Source: JANNOG01 sp050329835
Lineage (GTDB): Bacteria > Actinomycetota > Actinomycetes > Actinomycetales > JBBAYJ01
DNA length: 16,910 nt
NCBI GenBank assembly: GCA_050329835.1
Contig: JBHJOJ010000247.1
Location: 1-16,910 of the forward strand
Direction of reading: 5' to 3'
A program made the position numbers and the translations under genes. The notes under the pieces were generated by a model. That model did not search any database. It saw nothing but the letters and a program-made list of their open reading frames with translations, and had not been told where the DNA came from. Of this stretch, positions 7,540 through 14,855 are shown in pieces (the stretch's first letter is position 1; each line of letters opens with the position of its first letter).

Positions 7540-8403
7540 ATGCTCACCCGACTCGCGACCCCCGTCGCAGCCAGGCTGATCGCCTACCGCCTCTACCATC
7601 CGCCGCGCCGCCGACACCACCGCTCACCCGAGCAGTTCGGGCTCGACGCGAGGACGACGACCGTCACCACCGACGACGGGGTGGACCTGCACGTCTGGGT
7701 CGTCCCGGGCACCGGTGACCGGGCGGCCGTCGTCGGCCACGGGATCGGGCTCACGAAGAGCGGCAGCCTGGCCCACGCGAGGCTGCTGGCCGACCTCGGG
7801 TTCGGCGTCGTCATGTTCGACCACAGGAACCACGGGCTGTCGGGCCGGGACCCGTCGTCGCGCGGCCTCTCGGACCGCTTCACCCGGGACGTCGAGGCCT
7901 GCGTCAACGCGGTGCCGACGTTCTTCCCCGGTGTGGTCTCGACCGTCGTGTGGGGTTTCTCCTTCTCGTCGTTCCCGAGCTTCTACGCCCTCGGCCGACC
8001 GCACTGCGAGGTGTCCGCCGTGCTCTGCGACAGCGGCCCGGCCGACACCCTCGAGCCGCTGTTCCACGGCTTCGCCGACGCAGGGGCGCTGCCGCTGCGG
8101 GGTCCCTACCGGCGCGGCCCGGCACGCACCACGCTGGTGGAGGCGGTCGCCCGGACGGCCACCGCCATGCTCGACGCCCGGTGGCCCCCGCCGGACGAGG
8201 GGCGCTTCCGTTCCACGCCCGCCCTGTTCCTCTCCGGCCGGGACGACAGCATCGCCCGCACCGAGCACGTGCGGGCACTGTCGGACCGTTACCCGGCCGC
8301 GCGCACGGAGGTCGTGGCGGGCGGCCACCTCGACGGGATCAAGGTCGACCCCGAGGGGTACGGGGCGCGGGTGAGGACCTTCCTCGAGGCAGCCCTCCCC
8401 TGA
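7540..8403 (+). CDS. Alpha/beta hydrolase with unusual G-F-S-F-S nucleophile elbow
   Basis: The gene encodes 287 residues from ATG 7540 behind a good ribosome binding site (GGAAGGACGG, 7527-7536). The fold signs are in order: strand AAVVGHGIGLTKSG (residues 62-75) with an oxyanion-side HG; GFGVVMFDHRNHGLSG (88-102), typical of lysophospholipase/acylaminoacyl-type hydrolases; WGFSFSS (138-144), where Ser141 would be the nucleophile; LSGRDDSI (231-238) supplying Asp235 or Asp236; and GGHLDG (261-266) supplying His263. The final Gly of the usual GxSxG is Ser here, which is tolerated in some members. The substrate is probably an ester, thioester or amide and cannot be named. The N-terminus carries a short hydrophobic, basic stretch (TPVAARLIAYRLYHPPRRRHH), perhaps a membrane-associated helix, but not a clear signal peptide. 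The gene ends 42 bp from the convergent isomerase-like gene. Confidence 0.8.
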   Translation: MLTRLATPVAARLIAYRLYHPPRRRHHRSPEQFGLDARTTTVTTDDGVDLHVWVVPGTGDRAAVVGHGIGLTKSGSLAHARLLADLGFGVVMFDHRNHGLSGRDPSSRGLSDRFTRDVEACVNAVPTFFPGVVSTVVWGFSFSSFPSFYALGRPHCEVSAVLCDSGPADTLEPLFHGFADAGALPLRGPYRRGPARTTLVEAVARTATAMLDARWPPPDEGRFRSTPALFLSGRDDSIARTEHVRALSDRYPAARTEVVAGGHLDGIKVDPEGYGARVRTFLEAALP

Positions 8404-8445
8404 GGCCTCCGCGCCACGGTCGACACGGGGGTGGGACGGCAGCCC

Positions 8446-9180
8446 TCAGCCGCACCCGCCGGCGTGACCGGCGTCGGCCCCGACGGAAACCGTGCCCGGT
8501 CCCGTCGCCGGTTCCTCCCCCGAAGGGTCGGGGCCCGGCGTCACCGCGGGCTCGGGACGCTGCGCACGCCAGGCGGCAGCCGCGGTCGACAGGCGATCCA
8601 GCCCCCAGAAGGGCTCACGTGCCACCGTGAACATGGGCACCCCGAAGACGCCGTCACGCTGGACGTCGAGCAGGGCCGCGGTCCCGGCCTCCCGCCATCG
8701 CGGGTGCTCGCAGGCCTCGGCGAGCGACGGGTCGAGGCCGCACTCCCCGGCCACCGCCGCCACCACGGCCCGGTCGGTGATGTCGCGGCCGTCCTGCCAG
8801 CGGGCCCTGGTGAGGGAGACGGCCAGGGTCCGGAACGACTCGGACGAGTCCGCGCCCGCTGCGAGCACGGCCAGCGACGGCACCTCCCACACCGGGTCCC
8901 GGTCGACGGGCCAGGTCGGCGTGAGCCCGCGCGCCCGGCAGAGGCGGGCCACGTCGCGCAGGATGTACAGGTGCTTGGCCTTGGACATCGCCACGTACGG
9001 GAAGTCGCCGCCCGCGGCGCGCAGCGCGGCGGCGCCCCGCTCGTCGGGCTCGAAGAACATGCGCATCGTGCACGCGGACAGGAAGTCGGCGTGGTGGCGC
9101 GCCCCGTCCTCCAGCGCCAGCCAGGAGTAGGGGCTGCGCAGCGAGACGTACCAGCGCGGTGGCCCCGGCGGACGTCTCAC
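8446..9180 (-). CDS. DsbA-like / 2-hydroxychromene-2-carboxylate isomerase family protein
   Basis: The gene encodes 244 residues from a GTG at 9178-9180 that overlaps the fabG stop by 4 nt (GTGA). The open frame extends further upstream inside fabG, but this start places the first strand correctly. WYVSLRSPYSWLAL (residues 10-23) is the thioredoxin-fold first strand and active-site helix, with Ser16 where disulfide oxidoreductases have Cys. That is the hallmark of HCCA isomerases and kappa-class glutathione transferases. A helical insertion fills the centre. GVFGVPMFTV (177-186) carries the conserved cis-Pro182, followed by FWGLDRL (191-197), both typical of the family. The last 35 residues are a Pro/Gly/Glu tail. 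Known relatives isomerise or conjugate aromatic and unsaturated substrates with glutathione or a related thiol. As the last gene of the operon it may isomerise or tailor the acyl product; the reaction is unknown. Confidence 0.75.
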   Translation of the reverse strand: MRRPPGPPRWYVSLRSPYSWLALEDGARHHADFLSACTMRMFFEPDERGAAALRAAGGDFPYVAMSKAKHLYILRDVARLCRARGLTPTWPVDRDPVWEVPSLAVLAAGADSSESFRTLAVSLTRARWQDGRDITDRAVVAAVAGECGLDPSLAEACEHPRWREAGTAALLDVQRDGVFGVPMFTVAREPFWGLDRLSTAAAAWRAQRPEPAVTPGPDPSGEEPATGPGTVSVGADAGHAGGCG

Positions 9181-9941
9181 GTCACCAGGCCCCCGTCGAC
9201 ACCCAGCACCTGGCCGGTCACGTAGGAGGCCCGCGGCGAGGCGAGGAAGGACACCGCGTCGGCCACCTCCTCGGCGGTGCCCATCCGCGCAGCCGGGATG
9301 CGGCGTCGGATCTCCTCGGCGGTCGCCTCCCCGAGCGCCGCGGTCATGTCGGTCTCGATGAACCCCGGCGCGACGACGTTGACCCGGATACCGCGCCCAG
9401 CCAACTCCTTCGACAGCGAGCGGCCGAACCCGATGATCCCGGCCTTGGTGGCCGCGTAGTTCGCCTGCGTCGCGTTGCCGTGGACGCCGGAGACCGAGCT
9501 CATGAGGACCATGCAGCCGGCGCGGCGCTTCATCATCGAGAAGACCAGCGAGCGGCAGGGAACGTATGTGCCCGTGAGGTTGACGTCGACGACCTCCGAC
9601 CACTCGTCATCGGTCATGAGCAGCAGCGGGTTGTCGCGGGTGATGCCGGCGCACGTCACCAGCGTCCCCACCGGGCCGAGGTCCGCCTCGACCTTGGCGA
9701 CCCACTCCCGGAAGGCGGCGGCGTCGCGGACGTCCACCCGGTCGGCGACGACGCGCACACCGTGCGCCTGCGCCGCGGCCACCGACGCCGCGGCGTCGTC
9801 CGGCCGGGAGGCGTAGCAGAACGCCACGTCGTTGCCATCCGCGGCCAGTCGCTCCACCACGGCGCGACCGATGCCGCGCGAGCCCCCGGTCACCAGGGCG
9901 ACGGTCCGCGGGGCGCCCGTCCCCGTGCCGGCGGCGCTCAC
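9177..9941 (-). CDS. fabG: 3-oxoacyl-[acyl-carrier-protein] reductase (FabG-type SDR)
   Basis: The gene encodes 254 residues from GTG 9939-9941, overlapping the upstream dehydratase stop by 4 nt. It is a classical short-chain dehydrogenase: ALVTGGSRGIG (residues 15-25) binds the dinucleotide, with Arg22 favouring NADPH; VDVRD (69-73) follows; and CAGI (97-100) is the NAG-type motif with Cys in place of Asn. Catalytic Asn121 (VNLTGTY), Ser149, Tyr162 (NYAATK) and Lys166 keep the FabG spacing. The C-terminal APGFIETDMT and SFLASPRASYVTGQVLGVDGG match FabG closely. It reduces 3-oxoacyl-ACP to 3-hydroxyacyl-ACP. Its neighbours, a dehydratase upstream and an ACP one gene earlier, fit the next and preceding parts of the cycle. 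It may be dedicated to the product of this operon rather than general fatty-acid synthesis. Confidence 0.9.
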   Translation of the reverse strand: MSAAGTGTGAPRTVALVTGGSRGIGRAVVERLAADGNDVAFCYASRPDDAAASVAAAQAHGVRVVADRVDVRDAAAFREWVAKVEADLGPVGTLVTCAGITRDNPLLLMTDDEWSEVVDVNLTGTYVPCRSLVFSMMKRRAGCMVLMSSVSGVHGNATQANYAATKAGIIGFGRSLSKELAGRGIRVNVVAPGFIETDMTAALGEATAEEIRRRIPAARMGTAEEVADAVSFLASPRASYVTGQVLGVDGGLVT

Positions 9942-10876
9942 GCGCCGGCCCCGGAGGTCCGGGCGAGGGCGTCAGCGGGCCGCATCGCCATCGTGATCCG
10001 GTCCACGGACATGACGGTCCGCCCGTCGACCTCGCTGGAACCCGACATCATGAGGACGTCGCCGAGGTCGCGGTCGAGCTGCACGCGGTGGACGAGGACG
10101 TCCCCGGGGCGGACCGGGGCGCCGAGGGTGATGCCCGAGATCCCACCGAAGAGCATGACCTGCCCGCTGAGCACGTCGGGGTTGGGGCGGTCGGCGGCGG
10201 CGAGGACCCCCGCCGACTGGCACCACGACTCCACGACGAGCGGCCAGGGGTAGCCCGTCGTCGTGCCGGCGTGCTCGTAGGGCCACTCCCCGGCGCTCAC
10301 GGCTTTGGCGGCCAGCAGCGTCCGCGGCGGGTCGAGGTGGAGCACGCGGTCGACGAGCAGCATCGGGTACCGGTGGGGCAGTATCCCGGTGACGTCGGGG
10401 TCCGGTTCCCCGGGGCGGACCCGGGCGTGCGGCACCGCGGCGACCGGCGCGGGGGCGTCGTCCTGGTAGGTCAGGGTGACCGTGGCGGCCGCCGCGCCCG
10501 CCACGGTCAGGGCGACCTTCGCGGTGGTGATCTCGCCCCCTGAGCTCACCTCGACCTCGGCGCGCAGCACGTCGCCGGGGTAGACCGGACGCTGGAACCG
10601 GGTGGTGCGGATGCCGCTCCAGGCCGCCTCCACCCCGCCCACCTCGCGAACCGCGCGGTCGGCCGTCTCGACGAGCAGCACCCCGGGCACGATCGGGAAC
10701 CCGGGGTAGTGCCCCCGCAGCGGGAACAGCCCCGCGTCCCACGGGACGGTGACGACCCCGCCGGACCCGTGCCGGTGGTGCACGGTCAGGGGCGTGGTCA
10801 CCGCGCGGGCGGTCGCGGCGTCGCCGGGGGCGCGGGTGGTGGGACGGGCCGCGGGGGCGGCGGGGGCCGCCGTCAC
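9938..10876 (-). CDS. Two-domain hot-dog 3-hydroxyacyl-ACP dehydratase (FabZ-like)
   Basis: The gene encodes 312 residues from GTG 10874-10876, overlapping the ACP stop by 4 nt. There are two hot-dog domains in one chain. The first (about 28-140) contains LRGHYPGFPIVPGVLLVE (53-70), equivalent to the FabZ/FabA active-site segment with catalytic His56 and Glu70, then FQRPVYPGDVLRAEVEV. The second (about 162-300) opens with LPHRYPMLLVDRV (166-178), very like FabZ. At the active-site position it reads GYPWPLVVESWCQSAG: Glu216 remains, but the GHFPG histidine is replaced. It ends with LGAPVRPGDVLVHRVQLDRD. Single-domain FabZ has about 150 residues, so this is a tandem fusion. One domain probably dehydrates and the other may shape the acyl tunnel or hold the chain, as in paired dehydratases of polyketide and polyunsaturated systems. 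Confidence 0.85.
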   Translation of the reverse strand: MTAAPAAPAARPTTRAPGDAATARAVTTPLTVHHRHGSGGVVTVPWDAGLFPLRGHYPGFPIVPGVLLVETADRAVREVGGVEAAWSGIRTTRFQRPVYPGDVLRAEVEVSSGGEITTAKVALTVAGAAAATVTLTYQDDAPAPVAAVPHARVRPGEPDPDVTGILPHRYPMLLVDRVLHLDPPRTLLAAKAVSAGEWPYEHAGTTTGYPWPLVVESWCQSAGVLAAADRPNPDVLSGQVMLFGGISGITLGAPVRPGDVLVHRVQLDRDLGDVLMMSGSSEVDGRTVMSVDRITMAMRPADALARTSGAGA

Positions 10877-11118
10877 GACGACGCCTGGGCCAGCTCGGCG
10901 TGCAGCAGGTCGTGGGCCCGGTTCAGGCAGGTGATCTCCTTGAGCCTGCTCTCGTCGAGCTTGACGCCGTACTGGCGCTCGAGCACGACCATGACCTCCA
11001 GGGCCATGAGCGAGTCGATGCCGAGGTCGTCCATGAAGTGCGCGTCGTCGGTGAGCTGAGCAGCGTCGACGTCGAGGGTGTCGGCGATCGTGGCGCGGAG
11101 CTCTTCCTTGTCAACCAT
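10873..11118 (-). CDS. acpP: Acyl carrier protein
   Basis: The gene encodes 81 residues from ATG 11116-11118, overlapping the biotin carboxylase stop by 8 nt (ATGGTTGA). The phosphopantetheine attachment site is Ser36 in DDLGIDSLMALEVM, the standard DSL motif at the start of helix 2. The remaining helices (EELRATIADTLDV, VVLERQYGVKLDESRLKEITCLNRAHDLLHAEL) have the length and acidic character of a type II ACP. The segment ITCLNRAHDLL replaces the usual ITTVGDAVDYI end. It needs a 4'-phosphopantetheinyl transferase encoded elsewhere. Position in the operon indicates a carrier dedicated to this pathway rather than the housekeeping AcpP; the gene symbol denotes family only. Confidence 0.92.
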   Translation of the reverse strand: MVDKEELRATIADTLDVDAAQLTDDAHFMDDLGIDSLMALEVMVVLERQYGVKLDESRLKEITCLNRAHDLLHAELAQASS

Positions 11119-12505
11119 CGTGGGTTCCTCTCTGTGCGCTGACGAGCACTCCCGTCCCGCCGGTCGGCGAGGGGAGCGGTTCGGTGCCGACCTGGTCGAG
11201 CAGGTCGACGGTGTAGTGACCCGCCGCGAACGACGGGTGGTCGAGGACGCGCAGCAGCACGTCCCGGTTGGTGGCGACGCCGTCGACGCGGAGCTCGCGC
11301 AGCGCCCGGTGCAGCCGGGCCCGCGCCTGGTCGCGATCGCAGCCGCGGGCCACCACCTTGGCCAGCAGGGAGTCGTACAGCGGGGAGACCATCGCCCCGC
11401 CGCGCAGGTGGGAGTCGACCCGGACACCGGGGCCCGCCGGAAGGTGCACCTCGCCCAGGCGCCCCGCGCTGGGGAGCCAGCCGCGGGCGGGGTCCTCGGC
11501 GACGACGCGCGCCTCGATGGCCCAGCCCGACGGCCGCGGCGGCTCCGGGACGGTGCCCCCGGCCGCGATCCGCAGCATGGCGGTGACGATGTCGAGCCCG
11601 AACACCTCCTCGGTGACGGTGTGCTCCACCTGCAGGCGCGTGTTCATCTCCATGAAGTAGGGCCGCGAGGAGTCCTCGACGATGAACTCGAAGGTCCCGG
11701 CGCCGGAGTAGCCGAGCGTCCGCCCGCCCCGGGCGACCGCCTCGCGGAGCACGTCCGTGGTCTCCCGCGGCAGGGCGGGGGCGGGGCACTCCTCGACGAT
11801 CTTCTGGTTGCGACGCTGCACCGAGCAGTCCCGCTCTCCGAGGAGCACGACGTCGCGACCGTCGCCCAGCACCTGGACCTCGACGTGCCGGCCGCCGGCG
11901 ACGAAGCGCTCGACGAAGACGCGCGGGTCGCCGAAGAGCGAGGCCGCAGCCGCGGCCACCCGCTGCCACGCCTCGGGCAGGTCGGCGTGGTGGTGGACGA
12001 CGGCGATGCCCCGGCCCCCGCCCCCGGCGGCGGCCTTGAGGATGACCGGGTAGCCGATCTCGTCCGCGACCGCCCGGGCCTGGCCGAGCTCCGCCACGGC
12101 GCCGACGGAGCCCGGCAGGACCGGCACCCCCGCCTCCCGCATCCGCGCCCGGCCCGCGATCTTGTCGCCCATGAGCGCGATGACCTCGGCGGACGGCCCG
12201 ACGAAGGTGAGCCCCACGTCGGCGCACGCGCGGGCGAAGGCGGGGTCCTCGGCGAGGAACCCGTAGCCGGGGTGCACGGCGTCCGCACCCACCCGCGCGG
12301 CCGCGTAGAGCACGGCCGGCACGTTTCGGTAGGACGCCGCCGCCTCACCGGGGCCGAGGCACACCGTCCCGTCGGCGATGGTGCAGGCCAGGTCGTCCCG
12401 GTCCGGCAGGGAGTGGGCGACGTACGCCTCGAGACCGAGGTCGTGGCAGGCACGGACGATGCGCACGGCGATCTCGCCGCGGTTGGCGACCAGGACGCGT
12501 CTCAC
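11111..12505 (-). CDS. accC: Biotin carboxylase subunit of acetyl-CoA carboxylase
   Basis: The gene encodes 464 residues from GTG 12503-12505, overlapping the BCCP stop (GTGA). The frame is open far upstream, but RRVLVANRGEIAVRI directly after this GTG is the canonical biotin carboxylase N-terminus. The key elements are present: HPGYGFLAED (78-87), GDK with Lys115, the ATP-grasp loop ILKAAAGGGGRGI (155-167) with Lys157, ERDCSVQRRNQKIVEECPAP (224-243) with Cys227 and Lys235, and FMEMNTRLQVEHTVTE (284-299) with Glu286, Asn288 and Arg290. A complete C-terminal domain (YDSLLAKVVARG, then NRDVLLRVLDHPSF) follows. It uses ATP and bicarbonate to carboxylate biotin on BCCP. The length is that of a stand-alone AccC, whereas many actinobacterial acyl-CoA carboxylases have an approximately 600-residue chain with BCCP fused at the end. 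BCCP is the next gene upstream. Confidence 0.93.
   Translation of the reverse strand: MRRVLVANRGEIAVRIVRACHDLGLEAYVAHSLPDRDDLACTIADGTVCLGPGEAAASYRNVPAVLYAAARVGADAVHPGYGFLAEDPAFARACADVGLTFVGPSAEVIALMGDKIAGRARMREAGVPVLPGSVGAVAELGQARAVADEIGYPVILKAAAGGGGRGIAVVHHHADLPEAWQRVAAAAASLFGDPRVFVERFVAGGRHVEVQVLGDGRDVVLLGERDCSVQRRNQKIVEECPAPALPRETTDVLREAVARGGRTLGYSGAGTFEFIVEDSSRPYFMEMNTRLQVEHTVTEEVFGLDIVTAMLRIAAGGTVPEPPRPSGWAIEARVVAEDPARGWLPSAGRLGEVHLPAGPGVRVDSHLRGGAMVSPLYDSLLAKVVARGCDRDQARARLHRALRELRVDGVATNRDVLLRVLDHPSFAAGHYTVDLLDQVGTEPLPSPTGGTGVLVSAQRGTHDG
11125..11133 (-). promoter_or_regulatory. Strong ribosome binding site for the ACP gene, inside accC
   Basis: AGAGAGGAA on the minus strand, 6 bases before the ACP ATG, is a better Shine-Dalgarno match than those of several other genes in the operon. 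It fits the high ACP dosage usually needed. Confidence 0.6.
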
Positions 12506-13032
12506 GGGCCACCGGCCGGTGCGAGGCGCACGAGGACCTGGTCGAAGTCGACGATGGCCTTCTCCTCGACGTCGATGGCCGTGACCGTCCCCGCGGCCGG
12601 GGCCGGGATGTGGTTCATCATCTTCATGGCCTCGACGATGAGGAGGCTGTCGCCCTCGGCGACCGTCGAGCCCACCTCGACGAACGGCGGATCGCCGGGT
12701 GCGGGCCGCCGGTAGACGACGCCGACCAGCGGGGCGCGGACCGCGATCGCGTCCCCCGCCGCGGCGGCCGACGACGGCGGGCCGCCCCGCTCCTCGGGCG
12801 CGGCCGGCGGCGGGGAACCGTTGAGCGTGACGGGCACCGGGGCCGGGGCCGGGGCCCCACCGTCCCCGGCCACCGCCGTCGCGGGCGAGGCCGCGACGGT
12901 GGGGCCGTCGACGACGAGTTCGGGGTCCACGCGCAGCGTGATCTCCACCCCGCGCCCGGGCACCGTCCGGACGCTGAGCTCGAGGCCGGCGGGCGGGGCA
13001 CTCACGGCGAGGTGGTCCGGGGTCGCGTTCAC
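12502..13032 (-). CDS. accB: Biotin carboxyl carrier protein of acetyl-CoA carboxylase
   Basis: The gene encodes 176 residues from GTG 13030-13032, overlapping the AccDA stop (GTGA), with a good ribosome binding site GGAAGGA (13039-13045) 6 bases away. The C-terminal 80 residues form a biotinyl domain. Its signature EAMKMMN (134-140) carries the biotin-accepting Lys137, and the strands IAVRAPLVGVVYRR and GTVTAIDVEEKAIVDFDQVLVRL flank it. FVEVGSTVAEGDSLLIVE (117-134) includes the AccB-type approach to the biotin site. The first 45 residues (LAVSAPPAGLELSVRTVPGRGVEITLRV) form a small beta-rich domain, and a flexible Ala/Pro/Gly linker (45-95) joins the two, as in E. coli AccB. It shuttles carboxybiotin between the biotin carboxylase (next gene) and the carboxyltransferase (previous gene). 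A biotin-protein ligase is needed from elsewhere. Confidence 0.93.
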   Translation of the reverse strand: MNATPDHLAVSAPPAGLELSVRTVPGRGVEITLRVDPELVVDGPTVAASPATAVAGDGGAPAPAPVPVTLNGSPPPAAPEERGGPPSSAAAAGDAIAVRAPLVGVVYRRPAPGDPPFVEVGSTVAEGDSLLIVEAMKMMNHIPAPAAGTVTAIDVEEKAIVDFDQVLVRLAPAGGP

Positions 13033-14855
13033 GGGGTGTCCTTCCGACGCGGGCCGGTGGCAGCCGGGGGCAGGTTCCGGGTGCGCTCGCGGACCCGGTG
13101 GCGGCGCGCCCGGACGAGGGCGTCCGGGTCCGGGGCGTCCGCGCGGACCTCGTCGAGGGCGGCGCAGACGGCGGCAGCGAGGCCGCCGGCCCCGGCGGCG
13201 ACGTCCGCGGCGAGACCACCGGGAGGCTGGGCGACGACGCCGTCGGCGATGCCGAGGTCGACGAGGTCGCGGGCCGTGATCCGCAGGGCCTCAGCCATCT
13301 CCGGTGCCCGGGCGGCGTCCGAGAACAGGATGCTCGCGCAGCCCTCGGGGCTGATCACCGACAGCACGGCGTCGGGGACGACCAGCAGCCGGTCGGTGAC
13401 TGCGAGCGCGAGCGCCCCGCCACTGCCGCCCTCACCGAGGACGACCCCGACGACGGGGGTGCGCAGCGCGGAGAAGGCAAGCATGGCCTCGGCGATCGCC
13501 CCGCTCTGGTTGCTCCGCTCGGCGTCCACCCCCGGGTAGGCGCCGGGGGTGTCGATGAGCGTGAGGACGGGCAGGCCCCACCGCTCGGCCAGACGCGCCA
13601 CGCGCACCGCTTTGGCGTAGCCCGAGGGCACGGCCATCCCGAACCGGCGGGCGACCCGCTCGGCGACCGTCTGCCCCTTGTCCTGGGCGACGACGGCGAT
13701 CCTGCGCCCGGCGACCCGGCCGACGCCGGCGATGACGGCCGGGTCGTCGGCGCCCCGGCGGTCCCCGTGCAGCTCGACGAACCCGTCGACCATTGCCGCG
13801 AGGCAGCGGCTCGCCGTGGGACGTGCGGCGTCCCGGACCCGCTGCACGGTCTCCCAGGCACCGGCGCCGACCGCGGCACCGACACCGCCGTCCGGCGTCG
13901 TGGGCGCGGCCCCGTCTGCCGGCGCGACGGGGCGAGGGTCGTCCGTCCCGACGGCGAGGTCGAGCAGCGCGGCCAGGGTGTCGCGCAGGGCCCGGCGGTC
14001 GACGACGAGGTCGACCTGGCCGTGCTCCAGGAGGAACTCGGCCGTCTGGAAGCCCGGTGGCAGGGTGTCGCCGATGGTCGTGGCGATGACCCCCGGCCCG
14101 GCGAAGCCTGCCCGGGCACCGGGCTCGGCCAGGATGACGTCGCCGAGGGTCGCGAAGGAGGCGGCGACACCGCCGTAGACCGGGTCGGTCAGGATGCAGA
14201 CGCTGGGGACGCCCTCCTCCCTCAGGAGCCCGAACTCCGAGGCAGAGCGTGCCATCTGCCACAGCGACAGCACGCCCTCCTGCATGCGCGCCCCGCCCGA
14301 GGTGGCCACGACGACGAGCGGGCGGCGGCTGCGGCGGGCGGTCCGGGCGGCGAGGACGAGGCGCTCGCCGACCGCGACCCCCATGCTCCCGCCCATGAAG
14401 CGGAAGTCCATGACGGCGAGCACGACGTCGAGGCCGTGGATCCTCGCCCTGCCGACCGACACGGCCTCGCCGAGCCCGGTGCGCGAGCGCGCTCGAGCCA
14501 GCCGCTGCGGGTAGGGCGTGGTGTCGACGAAGCCGAGGGGGTCCTCGGCGGGAGGCTCCGGCAGGTCGAGCTCGGCGAAGCTGCCGGAGTCGACGAGCGA
14601 GGCGATCCGCTCGGGGGCACCGAGCCGCCGGTGGTGCCCGCAGGCATCGCACACCCCGAGCACTGCGGTCACCTGGTCGAGCGACCTCACGGCCCGGCAG
14701 GACGGGCACGCGCTCCACGCGTCCGCGGGCAGCGCCTCGATGCGCTCCAGCAGTCGGGCCCGCACGGCTGCGGGGTCGGTCGAGTCCGGGGAGGCGGCGA
14801 CGGGGGGGCCGGCCGTGTCGGCGCCCTCCCCCGCGACCCGGGTGTCGATGCTCAT
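13029..14855 (-). CDS. accDA: Acetyl-CoA carboxylase carboxyltransferase, fused beta (AccD) and alpha (AccA) subunits
   Basis: The gene encodes 608 residues from ATG 14853-14855, overlapping the MFS stop (ATGA), with GAGAGGA about 10 bases upstream. Residues 50-72 form the AccD zinc ribbon (Cys50, Cys53, Cys69, Cys72). The beta domain (about 75-305) has DFRFMGGSMG, VATSGGARMQEG (183-194) and DPVYGGVAASFA (224-235). A linker rich in Ala, Gly and Pro (305-335) joins the alpha domain (about 345-600), with FVELHGDRRGADDP, GYAKAVRVARLAERWGLPV, LIDTPGAYPGV, GEGGSGGALA (474-483) and ISPEGCASILF (501-511). It transfers the carboxyl group from carboxybiotin to acetyl-CoA, making malonyl-CoA. The zinc ribbon and split sequence style match the bacterial AccA/AccD acetyl-CoA carboxylase rather than the single-chain actinobacterial AccD4/5/6 acyl-CoA type. 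It is followed directly by accB and accC, giving a complete enzyme. Confidence 0.93.
   Translation of the reverse strand: MSIDTRVAGEGADTAGPPVAASPDSTDPAAVRARLLERIEALPADAWSACPSCRAVRSLDQVTAVLGVCDACGHHRRLGAPERIASLVDSGSFAELDLPEPPAEDPLGFVDTTPYPQRLARARSRTGLGEAVSVGRARIHGLDVVLAVMDFRFMGGSMGVAVGERLVLAARTARRSRRPLVVVATSGGARMQEGVLSLWQMARSASEFGLLREEGVPSVCILTDPVYGGVAASFATLGDVILAEPGARAGFAGPGVIATTIGDTLPPGFQTAEFLLEHGQVDLVVDRRALRDTLAALLDLAVGTDDPRPVAPADGAAPTTPDGGVGAAVGAGAWETVQRVRDAARPTASRCLAAMVDGFVELHGDRRGADDPAVIAGVGRVAGRRIAVVAQDKGQTVAERVARRFGMAVPSGYAKAVRVARLAERWGLPVLTLIDTPGAYPGVDAERSNQSGAIAEAMLAFSALRTPVVGVVLGEGGSGGALALAVTDRLLVVPDAVLSVISPEGCASILFSDAARAPEMAEALRITARDLVDLGIADGVVAQPPGGLAADVAAGAGGLAAAVCAALDEVRADAPDPDALVRARRHRVRERTRNLPPAATGPRRKDTP

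Noticed and set aside
8457..8473. CGCCGG/CCGGCG hairpin near the end of the operon as a terminator
   Set aside because: It lies inside the coding end of the isomerase-like gene, has no T-tract, and such six-base GC palindromes are common at this GC content.
9181..9603. Upstream extension of the isomerase-like frame into fabG (to 9603) as a longer N-terminus
   Set aside because: The extension lies wholly within fabG, has shadow composition, and the thioredoxin-fold first strand begins right after the GTG at 9180.
11078..12715. Plus-strand open frame of 545 codons opposite accC
   Set aside because: Antisense of a certain biotin carboxylase gene; composition is shadow-like.
12506..13219. Upstream extension of the accC frame (to 13219) as a BCCP-BC fusion
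   Set aside because: The biotinyl domain is in another frame; the canonical AccC N-terminus starts at the GTG at 12505.
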